Both the position numbers and the translations under genes were made by a program. A DNA stretch of 38,748 nt from Megasphaera lornae. Lineage in GTDB: Bacteria; Bacillota; Negativicutes; Veillonellales; Megasphaeraceae. Location of the stretch: positions 1 to 38,748 of the forward strand of contig NZ_AFIJ01000036.1 in NCBI RefSeq assembly GCF_000214495.1, written 5' to 3'. Under the pieces are notes generated by a model. The model saw only the letters and a program-made list of their open reading frames with translations. It ran no database searches and was not told the DNA's origin. Positions within the stretch are counted from its first letter, which is position 1. Each line of letters starts with the position of its first letter. Below, one piece after another: positions 6,583-14,086 of this stretch.

Positions 6583-7935
6583 ATGTCACCGTCAGATTTA
6601 TTAGCCTTTGATCAAAAACATATTTGGCATCCGGCGCAACAAATGAAAGACGGGGAAGTTTTTCCTCCTATTATTATTGATCATGCGCAAGATTGCTATT
6701 TATATGATGTGAATAATAAAGAATATATTGATATTATCAGCTCGTGGTGGTGCAATCTGTTGGGGCATTGCCATCCGGAAATAAATGCCGCTTTAAAAGC
6801 GCAACTGGACAAAGTGGAACATGTGATTTTTGCTAATTTTTCCCATCGTCCCGCATTAAACGTATGTCAAAAATTATTGCCCTATTTACCGCAAGGACTT
6901 ACACGCTTTCAATTTTGTGATAACGGCTCTTCGGCCGTAGAATGCGCGTTAAAATTAGCCTTTCAATATCAACTGCAAACAGGACGGGGGCAACGTAAAA
7001 AATATATGTGCCTGGACAGCGCCTATCACGGAGAAACAATCGGCGCCCTTTCTGTAGGTTCTATGGATCTATATACTTCATTATATAAACCTTTAATGAT
7101 GAATAACATCCATTTTGACGGTCTTGACTGTTATCGCTGCCCCTATGGAAAAACGCGTACCGCTTGCAACTGTGAATGTTTTGAATCGGCCGAAAAAGCC
7201 TTTTCCCGCTACGGCAAAGAAACGGTAGCTGTCATTGTGGAGCCCTTACTGCAGGGAGCCGCCGGTATGCGTATGTATCCCCCGGCTTACTTAAAAAAAT
7301 TGCGCCGTCTTTGTAATGCCTATGACGTACTGCTCATTGACGATGAAATAGCCGCCGGCTTCGGACGGACGGGTACCATGTTCGCCATTGAACAAGCCGG
7401 CGTCACTCCGGATATTTTGTGTACCTCCAAAGGACTGACCGGCGGCTATTTACCTATGGCATTGACCATTACTACCGAAAAAATTTATCAAGCCTTTTAT
7501 GCGGATTACGGCGAGCACAAAGCTTTTATGCACAGCCACACTTACGCCGGCAATCCTCTGGCCTGTACCGCCGCGGCAACGGTCTTAACCATTATAAAAC
7601 GGGATCATATCTTATCTCATGCCGCAACCAAAGGCGCCTATTTACACACCTGTTTAAAAGAACGCCTGGGAAATCATAAAAACGTAGGCGAAATTCGTCA
7701 TTTAGGAATGATAAATGCCATAGAAATTGTCAAAGATCGAAAAACCAAAGAAGCGTTTTCGCCTTCACAACGCATCGGCTGGCATATTTTTCGTCAAGCC
7801 ATGCAGCACGGCTTGGTACTCCGTCCGATCGGCGATATTTTATACTTCAATCCGCCACTGATTATGAAAGAAGAAACCCTCGCCGCGGCGGTAGATATTT
7901 GTGCCGCAACGATAGAAACGGTATTAGGTTCCTAA
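6583..7935 (+). CDS. bioA: adenosylmethionine-8-amino-7-oxononanoate aminotransferase
   Basis: A 450-residue PLP enzyme (class III aminotransferase) that converts 8-amino-7-oxononanoate to 7,8-diaminononanoate, normally with SAM as amino donor. Motifs in order: SSWWCNLLGHCHPE near residue 50, GSSAVECALKLA, LDSAYHGETIGALSVG, LLIDDEIAAGFGRTG with the PLP Asp, and TSKGLTGGYLPMA with the Schiff-base Lys. The GGAG ribosome binding site lies in the end of bioD, so the two are probably coupled. bioB and bioF are not nearby. Its stop overlaps the stop of the next, opposite gene by a few bases. Confidence 0.95.
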   Translation: MSPSDLLAFDQKHIWHPAQQMKDGEVFPPIIIDHAQDCYLYDVNNKEYIDIISSWWCNLLGHCHPEINAALKAQLDKVEHVIFANFSHRPALNVCQKLLPYLPQGLTRFQFCDNGSSAVECALKLAFQYQLQTGRGQRKKYMCLDSAYHGETIGALSVGSMDLYTSLYKPLMMNNIHFDGLDCYRCPYGKTRTACNCECFESAEKAFSRYGKETVAVIVEPLLQGAAGMRMYPPAYLKKLRRLCNAYDVLLIDDEIAAGFGRTGTMFAIEQAGVTPDILCTSKGLTGGYLPMALTITTEKIYQAFYADYGEHKAFMHSHTYAGNPLACTAAATVLTIIKRDHILSHAATKGAYLHTCLKERLGNHKNVGEIRHLGMINAIEIVKDRKTKEAFSPSQRIGWHIFRQAMQHGLVLRPIGDILYFNPPLIMKEETLAAAVDICAATIETVLGS

Positions 7936-8216
7936 TCGTGTTGCAACACATAGTCCGCCGCCGATTTTACATGCTGTTTAATCTCTTCATAAGTCTGTCC
8001 CGGCTGCGCTTCATATAGTTTTTTTGTCCCTAAAAACAACGACGGTACATAATAATAAGAATGACCGGCAACCGCTTCCGGTTCCTGCGTTTCTTCATGC
8101 CACTGTACGGTAATCGCCGCATATGCCGGATCTTCCTTGACCAACTCTTTCCACGCCTCCCAAGCATTCCGACAATAAGGACAGGAGGCTAAATAAAATC
8201 CTGTAATTTTTTTCAT
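7932..8216 (-). CDS. thioredoxin/glutaredoxin-like protein
   Basis: A 94-residue protein with a thioredoxin-fold start KKITGFYLASCPYCRNAWEAW; the redox motif is C12-P-Y-C15. A later VPSLFLG fits the cis-Pro loop of the fold. It is probably a small dithiol oxidoreductase, substrate unknown. It lies 62 bases after the NifX-like gene in the same direction and is convergent with bioA (stop codons overlap). A + strand terminator lies in the gap ahead of it, so bio transcripts could run antisense through it. Confidence 0.75.
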   Translation of the reverse strand: MKKITGFYLASCPYCRNAWEAWKELVKEDPAYAAITVQWHEETQEPEAVAGHSYYYVPSLFLGTKKLYEAQPGQTYEEIKQHVKSAADYVLQHD

Positions 8217-8249
8217 AAAATCCTCTTCTTTCCGTTAATACGAACATAG

Positions 8250-8280
8250 ACGGTCATGCACATCGACATGACCGTTTTTT
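8250..8280 (+). terminator. plus-strand terminator beyond bioA
   Basis: Stem ACGGTCATG / CATGACCGT with an 8-base loop and six T on the + strand. On the minus strand no T-run follows, so it would stop rightward transcripts, the nearest source being the bio operon about 315 bases upstream. Confidence 0.7.
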
Positions 8281-8614
8281 AATGCTTATCGCAACACGAG
8301 GCAATCCCGTCCGTCAACGTTCCTTGCAGCAAAGCCGTCACCGCTTCATCCGCCGCCATAGTTATGCCCGCATGCAAAACAATATGAGCCGCTTGCAACC
8401 CTTGTTGCGCACCGGCGCCGATACCGCCGCAAATAACTTCCGTAGTACCGTGCGCTTGTAAAAACGCAATAACCGCACCGTGACCGGCACCTGCCGTTGC
8501 CGAAATTTGAGAAGAAATAATATGAGATCCCTGTATCGTATAAAATTTAAATTCTTTCGCTTTACCGAAATGTTGAAAAATATGACCGGCGTCATAAGGA
8601 ACTGCCACTATCAT
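8279..8614 (-). CDS. NifX/NifB-type iron-molybdenum cofactor-binding domain protein
   Basis: A 111-residue single-domain protein of the dinitrogenase iron-molybdenum cofactor biosynthesis family. Features are MIVAVPYDAGHIFQHFGKAKEFKFY with the metal-cluster region, then HGTTEVICGGIGAGAQQGL, and a C-terminal CCDKH. In non-nitrogen-fixing anaerobes these small proteins are thought to handle Fe-S or metal clusters. No nif genes are present here. It has its own consensus promoter and is followed by the thioredoxin-like gene, suggesting a small redox/metal unit. Confidence 0.85.
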   Translation of the reverse strand: MIVAVPYDAGHIFQHFGKAKEFKFYTIQGSHIISSQISATAGAGHGAVIAFLQAHGTTEVICGGIGAGAQQGLQAAHIVLHAGITMAADEAVTALLQGTLTDGIASCCDKH

Positions 8615-8666
8615 AAATCATTACCTCTCTTTTTACATAAACTTCCCGCCAATATAAGATGACTAA

Positions 8667-8695
8667 ATTATAGAATAGTATACCAATCTTGTCAA
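8667..8695 (-). promoter_or_regulatory. consensus promoter of the NifX-like gene
   Basis: On the minus strand a perfect TTGACA (8690-8695), a 17-base spacer and a perfect TATAAT (8667-8672). Confidence 0.85.
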
Positions 8696-8705
8696 CAAAA
8701 GAGCC

Positions 8706-9187
8706 CTAGCGCAAGGTTCGAATATTAACCCGTATAATATAAAAATTTTTCACATCAAACGACAATGTATGCCCGCCTCTATCGTTATATATATACAACG
8801 TTTTATTTTTATAGGTATAATACCGATCCGCCTTTCCGTATGCTCGTGTTAAACAATCCGCCCGCATACCGGCGGCAATTCCTGCCGGAGTTTTTAAATT
8901 ATTCGCCGTACAAGAAATATAACAAGCTTGTCCGTTTTTTGCTGTAAACCCGACAACCAACTTTCCGCCATAGTTATATTCGATAAACGTTTCTCCCGTA
9001 TCTGCCTGTACAACAGTTTCCTGCAACGGTTTGCCATATATCTTTTCTGTATACGCCGCATTACATCCCGGCGTCATCCCGCCAATCGCGATCTGCCGAT
9101 TGTTGATATGCGCCTGCACCGCATCGCCATTTCCTAATAAAAAAATAAACATCCTAAAAGCATACTTATTTTTATAATAAATTTCAT
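8706..9187 (-). CDS. secreted protein with two similar halves, frameshifted signal peptide
   Basis: Family not recognised. The open frame from 9152 gives 148 residues beginning MFIFLLGNGDAVQA. Upstream, ATG at 9185-9187 with AAGGTG eight bases before it starts MKFIIKISMLLGCLFF and then hits a stop. One extra T in the T7 run (plus-strand A 9139-9145) would join the two frames into a full 26-residue signal peptide ending AVQA and a 160-residue precursor. The mature part has two similar units, at about residues 21-80 and 91-142 of the 148-residue frame: a G-M start, then Y-G-K, then a Tyr-rich strand and a G-x-x-L/LxF segment. This resembles the small SmpA/OmlA-like or BLIP-like fold, but that is inference. 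Promoter TTGAGA-17-TATACT lies upstream. Confidence 0.65.
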
Positions 9188-9219
9188 GCTATCAACACCT
9201 TATACTTCATATTTTATAA

Positions 9220-9248
9220 AGTATATACTTCTTTTTCGCATTTCTCAA
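9220..9248 (-). promoter_or_regulatory. promoter of the secreted protein gene
   Basis: On the minus strand TTGAGA (9243-9248), a 17-base spacer and TATACT (9220-9225), about 33 bases upstream of the ATG at 9185-9187. Confidence 0.75.
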
Positions 9249-9359
9249 TCTTCTAAGATCAAAAAAAACAACGCCTGCAACTACGAGGTACGTTCGTCAT
9301 CGGTTTATACCGTAAAAAAATACGCCTTCGTCGCTGCCGCGTTGTTCGGTTTCCTTATC

Positions 9360-10382
9360 CTATTCCCGGGATGCCGGCGTTGTCGCCGGCATAGAATGCG
9401 TATCCGAGGGCGTCTTTATCGCCTGCAGGACATATTGTTTACGAGATGTTAAATTCCCCTGCATATGAAAAAGAATTTTCATATATCGGCTATCCGCATA
9501 TACACTATCATTTTTAATAATTCCCGGCGCCATTCCGTAAGAAGTTTCTATTTGCCGTTGTTTATCATTCCATTGGGCCGCTACCCGTAATTGTTGCGCC
9601 ACCGAAAAAACAGGAATATATATATGTCCTTGTTTTCCCAAGGCACGTTTTGTCAATTTTTGCGAACCTATATACAGAGAATATGCTTTCGCCACATACG
9701 TAGGTTTTCCGTCCGCCCGCTTTATTTTAGCCGCAATAGCCGCCGGCGTTTCAAAATCTTCCACCCCGTAGCCGCGAAGAGCCTTTTGCACTTGTGCCGC
9801 CGTTAACGGTTGCCGCTCATATCCGTCCGGATAAATGTAATACGAAATCGTATGATCCGAAGCCCGATCGATGACAATACGGTCATAATAAATCATGACC
9901 GGCGTCCCTACAGTAACCCGGGAAAACAATCCTTCTATATCGTTTCCCTTCATACGCACACAACCGTGCGATACATATTTTCCTACCGATTCGGGATGGT
10001 TCGTACCGTGAATACCGTAACTCCCATAAAATCCCATCCACCGCTTACCTACCGGATTATTCGGGCCGGGGCCGATACGCATTTGCGTATTTTGCGGATT
10101 TACCCACGTCGGATTGACCGCCTTGTTCTGAATAACAAAACGACCGGTCGGCGTGGGCGTTCTGCGTGTTCCCACGCCGACCGGATATATCGCCGCTTTT
10201 TGACCGTTTTCATATAACGTCAATATACGACTCGCTAAATTAATAGCAATACGAGTTCCCGGCTGTTCCTGTACTGCAGGAATATGTTCAGCAGCGCAAG
10301 GCATTCCTGCCATACTGAAAGTAAAACCTGCGAATACTCCCAACAGCCCGACAAGTCGTTTTATGTATGTTGCTGCCGACAT
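9360..10382 (-). CDS. secreted L,D-transpeptidase (YkuD domain)
   Basis: A 340-residue exported enzyme. The N-terminus (about residues 1-31) is a signal peptide ending near CAAEH. The YkuD domain spans about residues 43-168: VGTRRTPTPTGRF, H125 in YGIHGTNHP, and the catalytic SHGCVRM with H139 and C141. The remaining 170 residues look like a copper-amine-oxidase-N-type stalk (IGSQKLTKRALG...HIYIPVFSVAQQL). L,D-transpeptidases make 3-3 peptidoglycan cross-links or attach proteins to the wall. It starts 27 bases after the dehydrogenase gene, so the two are probably co-transcribed. AAAGGATAAAGAT precedes the ATG. Confidence 0.9.
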   Translation of the reverse strand: MSAATYIKRLVGLLGVFAGFTFSMAGMPCAAEHIPAVQEQPGTRIAINLASRILTLYENGQKAAIYPVGVGTRRTPTPTGRFVIQNKAVNPTWVNPQNTQMRIGPGPNNPVGKRWMGFYGSYGIHGTNHPESVGKYVSHGCVRMKGNDIEGLFSRVTVGTPVMIYYDRIVIDRASDHTISYYIYPDGYERQPLTAAQVQKALRGYGVEDFETPAAIAAKIKRADGKPTYVAKAYSLYIGSQKLTKRALGKQGHIYIPVFSVAQQLRVAAQWNDKQRQIETSYGMAPGIIKNDSVYADSRYMKILFHMQGNLTSRKQYVLQAIKTPSDTHSMPATTPASRE

Positions 10383-10409
10383 ATCTTTATCCTTTCTTAC
10401 ACCAATTTT

Positions 10410-11369
10410 TTATGATTTCCGAAGAGACCGTGCACGCACTAAAAAACCGCGAATGACTTCACAAGAATGTTTAAATTTATCTTTTTCTTCTTCATGTAAG
10501 GTCATTTCCACCACTCGTTCGATCCCCCGCCTGCCGATAATACACGGCACGCCGGCTGCCACATCCTTTTCTCCGTATTCGCCGTTTAATGCGACCGAGC
10601 AGGGCCAAAGGAGTTTCTGATCATGAAAAACAGCGGTAATTATCATATTTACTACATTGGCAATGCCGAATTCCGTGCATCCTTTCCCGTCAATTTCCAC
10701 GTCACCGGCCATCTTTACTTCTTCTTGTAACGCTGCCAAGTCCAACTCTTTATATTTTTTATCTTCCTGCAAAATGTGGGCAAACGCTTTGCCGTTTACA
10801 AAAATATGCGACCATACAATAAAGCCCGAATTGCCATGTTCACCCATACAAAAAGCCTGTATAGACGTACGACTGACCGATAAATGACGCGATAACACCC
10901 GCAGCAAACGATATGTTTCCAAACTCGTTCCGGTACCGAAACAACGTTGTCGCTCCCATCCCATCGCACGTCGTATATACTCACATACAATATCGGCAGG
11001 ATTGGAAACACTGATCATAATGCCCTGAAAAGAATGTTGTTTTAACCGGCCGATAATTTCATTCGCCATACGAATGGAATCATCAAATAAATCCAATCTA
11101 TTTTCTCCGGGACGACGACTGCGCCCGAATGCCGTCACTAAAATTTGCGCATCTTCTACATCGGTATATGTACCGGAACGGATCACCGTACTATGGCCGC
11201 ATATACTGCCGCGCAAACTGTCATCTATATCCATCGCCTGTGCGGCCGCTTTTTCTTTTTCTATATCCAATAGCACAATTTCATCCGCTATCCCCGATTG
11301 TGTTAAACTCAACGCCACATGAGAGCCTACATGGCCGGCACCGATAATTACTACTTTTCTTCGTTCCAC
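10410..11369 (-). CDS. L-lactate/malate dehydrogenase family protein
   Basis: A 319-residue NAD-dependent 2-hydroxyacid dehydrogenase of the LDH/MDH family. The Rossmann motif is GAGHVGS (residues 10-16) with D35 for the NAD ribose. The catalytic His lies in FCMGEHGNSG, and an Arg equivalent to R171 is in LETYRLL. The active-site loop reads FGRSRRPGENRLDL: R85 stands where lactate dehydrogenases carry Gln102, as in malate dehydrogenases, yet the following PGENRLDL is LDH-like. The usual D168 is Glu. Substrate is therefore uncertain (lactate, malate or a branched 2-hydroxyacid). Start codon is GTG, chosen on GGGAGGGAATATCC. Confidence 0.85.
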   Translation of the reverse strand: MERRKVVIIGAGHVGSHVALSLTQSGIADEIVLLDIEKEKAAAQAMDIDDSLRGSICGHSTVIRSGTYTDVEDAQILVTAFGRSRRPGENRLDLFDDSIRMANEIIGRLKQHSFQGIMISVSNPADIVCEYIRRAMGWERQRCFGTGTSLETYRLLRVLSRHLSVSRTSIQAFCMGEHGNSGFIVWSHIFVNGKAFAHILQEDKKYKELDLAALQEEVKMAGDVEIDGKGCTEFGIANVVNMIITAVFHDQKLLWPCSVALNGEYGEKDVAAGVPCIIGRRGIERVVEMTLHEEEKDKFKHSCEVIRGFLVRARSLRKS

Positions 11370-11404
11370 GGATATTCCCTCCCTTTTTCCGCTTCTTGTT
11401 TTTT

Positions 11405-11410
11405 ATTATA
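11405..11410 (-). promoter_or_regulatory. extended -10 promoter upstream of dehydrogenase gene
   Basis: On the minus strand TGGTATAAT, a perfect -10 with the TGn extension, about 35 bases before the GTG start. The -35 is poor. The rest of the gap 11370-11583 shows no gene. Confidence 0.55.
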
Positions 11411-11583
11411 CCATATATTTACTACTTAGAAAGAATAAGAAAAACACGTATTTATGCCGTTTTATAAATAATTCACCGCTTTAAAAAGGTATATTGCAAC
11501 CTACAGGACATAAAAATTTAGACTTTTTTTATCACAATGTATCCTTACCCCGGAATTTCCCGTTCTGTTACGCCGGCCGTATG

Positions 11584-11637
11584 AAAAAGGCAATAAAAAA
11601 GCGCTCTTAATGCGTGCTTTTTTATTGCCTTTTCTTT
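11584..11637 (-). terminator. long bidirectional terminator
   Basis: Arms AAAGGCAATAAAAAAGC and GCTTTTTTATTGCCTTT around a short loop, with T-rich tails on both strands, at the end of the small orphan gene. Confidence 0.8.
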
Positions 11638-11822
11638 TAATAAATACTGTCGTTATCTAACGATAAATACCCCATATCATATACATCCTTACCTTCAGAA
11701 ATACATTTATTTATAATTTCCATCACCTCAATCTTAGATTTATCCCTCAATACGGGAATAGTCGGAAAAGAATCATGGAATGTCTTTTCATATAGCTCTA
11801 TCGCTTTATCAATTTCCGCCAT
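11637..11822 (-). CDS. small hypothetical protein
   Basis: A 61-residue soluble protein starting MAEIDKAIELYEKTF and ending LSLDNDSIY. I do not recognise the family. It is mostly helical-looking in its first half, has no signal peptide or membrane helix, and has one Cys. The ATG at 11820-11822 was preferred because AAAGGA lies about 10 bases upstream; a TTG ten codons earlier is possible. It stands alone between two terminators, which supports a real transcript. Base use is slightly richer in AT than the enzyme genes nearby. Confidence 0.6.
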   Translation of the reverse strand: MAEIDKAIELYEKTFHDSFPTIPVLRDKSKIEVMEIINKCISEGKDVYDMGYLSLDNDSIY

Positions 11823-11924
11823 GTATTTCACGTCCTTTACTATTTTCAACAAGACGTCCTAACTATTAGATGGAAATTTTTTCACCTATTCCGGTTTTTA
11901 TCGTTACTATATCCTATGGTATAC

Positions 11925-11964
11925 CTAAAAATAAAACCGAAGATAACCCCGGCGATTTATCTCC
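11925..11964 (-). terminator. probable terminator of the cysteine desulfidase-family gene
   Basis: On the minus strand GGAGATAA and TTATCTTC form an 8-bp stem (one G-T pair) followed by GGTTTTATTTTTA. Confidence 0.55.
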
Positions 11965-11992
11965 AAAACCCCGTTCACCTATAGTATCCATA

Positions 11993-13288
11993 TTAATTTT
12001 TATGTAACATAATCCGCAAAATTTCCGGATCCGTTTCTTTCATTCCCTGACACGCCAACATGCCTATATTCCGAATACATTCATCCACATCAAACGCAAC
12101 CAAACCGTCATTTCCGCCTACTCTAATTCCTTCCAACGCCAATAAAACAGCTTTGTACGCAGCGGCGCTCGCCGATGCCACTTTCATCGAACAACTGTTG
12201 GCTGCGCCGTCGCAAATCATCCCCGGTAAATCGCCGGTCATGCTGCAAATCGCATCTATAACCACTTGTCGATCATGCTGTGCGGCTAACAGCCACGCCA
12301 TCCCCGCCGCCGCTCCGACACAAGCCGTAAGTGCCGCACAAAGTGCGGATAATTTGGGTAAAAACGCATGGGCATATATTGCCGTCATATGTGATAAGGT
12401 GACGGCACGCAAGCGTTCTTCCGGTTCCGCATGCACATAATCCGCCACGGCAACTACCGGCATGGTGGCGGAAATCCCCTGATTACCGGAGCCGGAATTC
12501 GTCATGGCCGGTAATTTTGCTCCGCCCATTCGCGCATCCGATGCCCCTACAGTACGGATAACTACCATCGATTGTAAATCTTTTCCCATTAATCCTTTTT
12601 CCTGATGTTTTGTCAAGGTGGCGCCGATACGTAAGCCATATTCGCCATGTAAACCTTCACGGGATAAAGTTTCATTCATCGTCGCCGCCGTTTTCATAAA
12701 CGCAATCGCTTGTACAGGAACTTGTTCTGCAAAATCAATAATCTCCTGTATCGACAAGGATTGTAAAAACTTAACTTTATCCTCTTTACCGCTCCCGTCG
12801 TCCCGTTTTTTTTGAAACACAACTGTACCGTCTTTTTCTATACGAATCACCTGCGTATGATTATCGGCAATACATACTTTCACTCGATGACATTTACCGA
12901 TTAACAATGCTTCCGCATACAATACATACGGCACTTCCCGAGCAATCTCGACGGTTACGCGACCGGCATCCGCCATAGCGGCACCGGCCGCCACCACTTC
13001 CGGCGTAAGTCCTTCCAATACTTGTAATCCCGCATTCGCATCACCGCCCAACGCACCGACAGCGGCGGCAATATATAACCCGGGACGTCCCGTTCCGGGA
13101 ACCATGACGCCCATCCCGTTTTTCATTAAATTAGCCGAAACCCTTGCTTGTATCGTTTCCGCCGGTTCTCCCAGTTCTCGCGCCGCTACTGCCGCCGCAA
13201 ACGCTAAGGATACCGGTTCTGTGCACCCCGTTGCCGGCACTACATCCGTTTTTAAAATACCAATCATTTTTTCCCAAGTTTCCTTCAT
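11993..13288 (-). CDS. L-cysteine desulfidase / serine dehydratase-alpha family (UPF0597, YhaM/CyuA-like)
   Basis: A 431-residue cytoplasmic protein matching the UPF0597 family in length and motifs. The N-terminal VPATGCTEPVSLAFA carries C22; GMICDGAANSCSMK holds C359 and C366, seven residues apart, and C323 is another candidate ligand. Members such as archaeal CdsB and enteric CyuA hold a [4Fe-4S] cluster and break L-cysteine into pyruvate, ammonia and sulfide. The gene follows a YheO-like regulator by 29 bases in the same direction. Its ribosome binding site is GAGGTGAGCAC. A serine substrate cannot be excluded. Confidence 0.85.
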   Translation of the reverse strand: MKETWEKMIGILKTDVVPATGCTEPVSLAFAAAVAARELGEPAETIQARVSANLMKNGMGVMVPGTGRPGLYIAAAVGALGGDANAGLQVLEGLTPEVVAAGAAMADAGRVTVEIAREVPYVLYAEALLIGKCHRVKVCIADNHTQVIRIEKDGTVVFQKKRDDGSGKEDKVKFLQSLSIQEIIDFAEQVPVQAIAFMKTAATMNETLSREGLHGEYGLRIGATLTKHQEKGLMGKDLQSMVVIRTVGASDARMGGAKLPAMTNSGSGNQGISATMPVVAVADYVHAEPEERLRAVTLSHMTAIYAHAFLPKLSALCAALTACVGAAAGMAWLLAAQHDRQVVIDAICSMTGDLPGMICDGAANSCSMKVASASAAAYKAVLLALEGIRVGGNDGLVAFDVDECIRNIGMLACQGMKETDPEILRIMLHKN

Positions 13289-13317
13289 GTGCTCACCTCA
13301 TTTATATCTCTACAATA

Positions 13318-13974
13318 TTATTCTTGTCGTATACGATTTAAGTATCTGTATATAGTAGGTATCGATACGGATAAATGTACCGCCAAGGCGGTAATCCCTC
13401 CTTTTAACAAAAATAATCCGTCTTCTTTTAATTGTCCCGTAATTTGCAACCGTTCCTTGACGGATAATCTCGAAGGAGACACGTTATACGGCGCCAATCG
13501 CTTGGCAATCATACTGTTCATCATACTATCCGCATCGACATGAAAATGTTCTTGTATAGGTACAGTAACTTCACGAGCCGATACTTCTTCCGAAAAATCC
13601 CCCAAAATAAACCGATCCAGTATTTTTCTGGCTGTAAAATAGGTATGTACATCATAATTTAAACATAAAATGCCGATAATACGACCTTCCCGATTCCGAA
13701 TAAAATAAGAAGAAGAACGAAACGTTTTTCCCGAATGTCCCCGCCCTCCATAATTTACCGAATATAAATCTTTCCGCAACGTCCCCTTTTGCAGCACTTT
13801 TAACGTAAAATCCGTTAAAGGGCCGCCTATTTTTCTGCCGCTCACGTGTCCGTTGGCAATAGCTATAATAGAGTGTTCCCGATTGCCGACATCATGTAAG
13901 ACTACTTCACAATGCGTTCCCAATGCTTTCCCTAAAAAAGCGACTAACGGAATATATTCCGCAACCTCCTTCAT
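13318..13974 (-). CDS. YheO-like PAS and helix-turn-helix transcriptional regulator
   Basis: A 218-residue regulator. The N-terminal YheO-like PAS domain spans about residues 5-115 (GTHCEVVLHDV..., IIAIANGHVSGRKIGGPLTDF, FIRNREGRIIGILCLNYD). The C-terminal DauR-type HTH runs over about residues 160-216, including LQITGQLKEDGLFLLKGGI and LSVSIPTIYRYLNRI. It lies first in a two-gene unit with the cysteine desulfidase-family enzyme, so it most likely controls that gene in response to an amino acid. AAAGGAGTG precedes the ATG. Confidence 0.87.
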   Translation of the reverse strand: MKEVAEYIPLVAFLGKALGTHCEVVLHDVGNREHSIIAIANGHVSGRKIGGPLTDFTLKVLQKGTLRKDLYSVNYGGRGHSGKTFRSSSYFIRNREGRIIGILCLNYDVHTYFTARKILDRFILGDFSEEVSAREVTVPIQEHFHVDADSMMNSMIAKRLAPYNVSPSRLSVKERLQITGQLKEDGLFLLKGGITALAVHLSVSIPTIYRYLNRIRQE

Positions 13975-14033
13975 AGACCGACACTCCTTTTATTATTCTG
14001 AAAAAATTTTATCATTATAAGAATAGAAACGTC

Positions 14034-14079
14034 AAGAAAAAAAGACTTTCTATAGACACAATGTCCTATAGAAAGTCTT
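14034..14079 (-). terminator. terminator after rsmG
   Basis: A perfect 14-bp stem (arms 14042-14055 and 14066-14079, 10-base loop) followed on the minus strand by a T-run. Confidence 0.9.
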
Positions 14080-14086
14080 GCCGCTC

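Noticed and set aside
9371-9392. TGCCGGCG / CGCCGGCA hairpin at the end of the L,D-transpeptidase gene as a terminator
   Set aside because: It lies within the coding sequence and is not followed by a T-run on either strand.
11504-11560. A TTGTGA-type half-site upstream of the dehydrogenase gene as a Rex redox operator
   Set aside because: Only one half-site matches; there is no symmetric partner at the right distance.
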